Assembly (NCBI GenBank): GCA_035632315.1
Contig: DASQGZ010000017.1
Location: 1 to 15,292 of the forward strand
DNA length: 15,292 nt
From: JAFDZW01 sp035632315
GTDB lineage: Bacteria; Bacteroidota; Ignavibacteria; Palsa-1295
Reading direction: 5' to 3'
A program made the translations under genes and the position numbers. The notes beneath the pieces were generated by a model. That model did not search any database. It was not told the DNA's origin and saw only the letters and a program-made list of their open reading frames with translations. The first letter of the stretch is position 1. Each line of letters opens with the position of its first letter. Positions 15,250-15,292 of the stretch are shown one piece after another.

Positions 15250-15292
15250 ATGAGAATGCGTATTTTTTTTTTCATAGTACTTCTTGCGGCTT
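15250..15292 (+). CDS. Start of a secreted or membrane protein, cut by window edge
   Basis: ATG 15250 opens MRMRIFFFIVLLAA and continues past the edge. Two arginines followed by a hydrophobic run look like a signal peptide or first membrane helix. It starts 59 bases after rsmG with no clear terminator between. No Shine-Dalgarno is obvious; ATG 15256 is an alternative start. A ten-T run (15263-15272) lies in these codons. Function cannot be told. Confidence 0.5.
   Translation, partial: MRMRIFFFIVLLAA

Noticed and set aside
6674..15290. Repeated octamer CTTGCGGC/GCCGCAAG at several places
   Set aside because: Most copies fall in coding DNA, where alanine- and leucine-rich codons explain them; no fixed spacing or longer shared flanks.

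Overview
The window looks like a chromosomal segment of a Gram-negative bacterium, probably from the Bacteroidetes/Chlorobi (FCB) side such as an Ignavibacteria or Kapabacteria-like lineage. This is inferred from an outer-membrane patatin with POTRA and barrel domains, an MCE (MlaD-type) lipid-transport protein, an exported protein with repeated choice-of-anchor-D (ASH-like) segments, an exported dienelactone hydrolase of a type I associate with Bacteroidetes, weak Shine-Dalgarno use and several GTG starts. GC looks close to the mid-40s percent by eye. I see no insertion sequence, phage gene, CRISPR array, tRNA or rRNA.

Layout. Positions 1-5708 read on the minus strand: the patatin-barrel protein (5708-3111), a short-chain dehydrogenase 20 bases behind it, then a GNAT acetyltransferase and the 5' part of an exported lectin-like/ASH-repeat protein that runs off the left edge. 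A small predicted lipoprotein of unknown function (5751-6488) is divergent from the patatin. A 304-base non-coding stretch (6489-6792) separates it from a convergent minus-strand operon, ssb - mlaD-like - NAD-dependent epimerase (9182-6793). It holds several strong inverted repeats.

From 9295 the plus strand carries acylphosphatase and a class I methyltransferase, which meet a convergent DedA-family membrane protein with only three bases between stop codons. A minus-strand pair follows, D-alanine-D-alanine ligase and an exported NTF2/DUF4440-like protein. panB is divergent from ddl and leads a plus-strand run: panB, exported dienelactone hydrolase, rsmG (one-base stop/start overlap) and the first codons of a secreted protein cut by the right edge.

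Functionally this is mostly housekeeping (DNA binding, peptidoglycan precursor, pantothenate, 16S rRNA methylation) mixed with envelope functions. No known defence or mobile system is present. The least explained parts are the structured gap at 6489-6792, the left-edge exported protein and the lipoprotein at 5751. Gene starts were revised where the longest open frame was clearly too long (ddl, panB, dienelactone hydrolase, rsmG).
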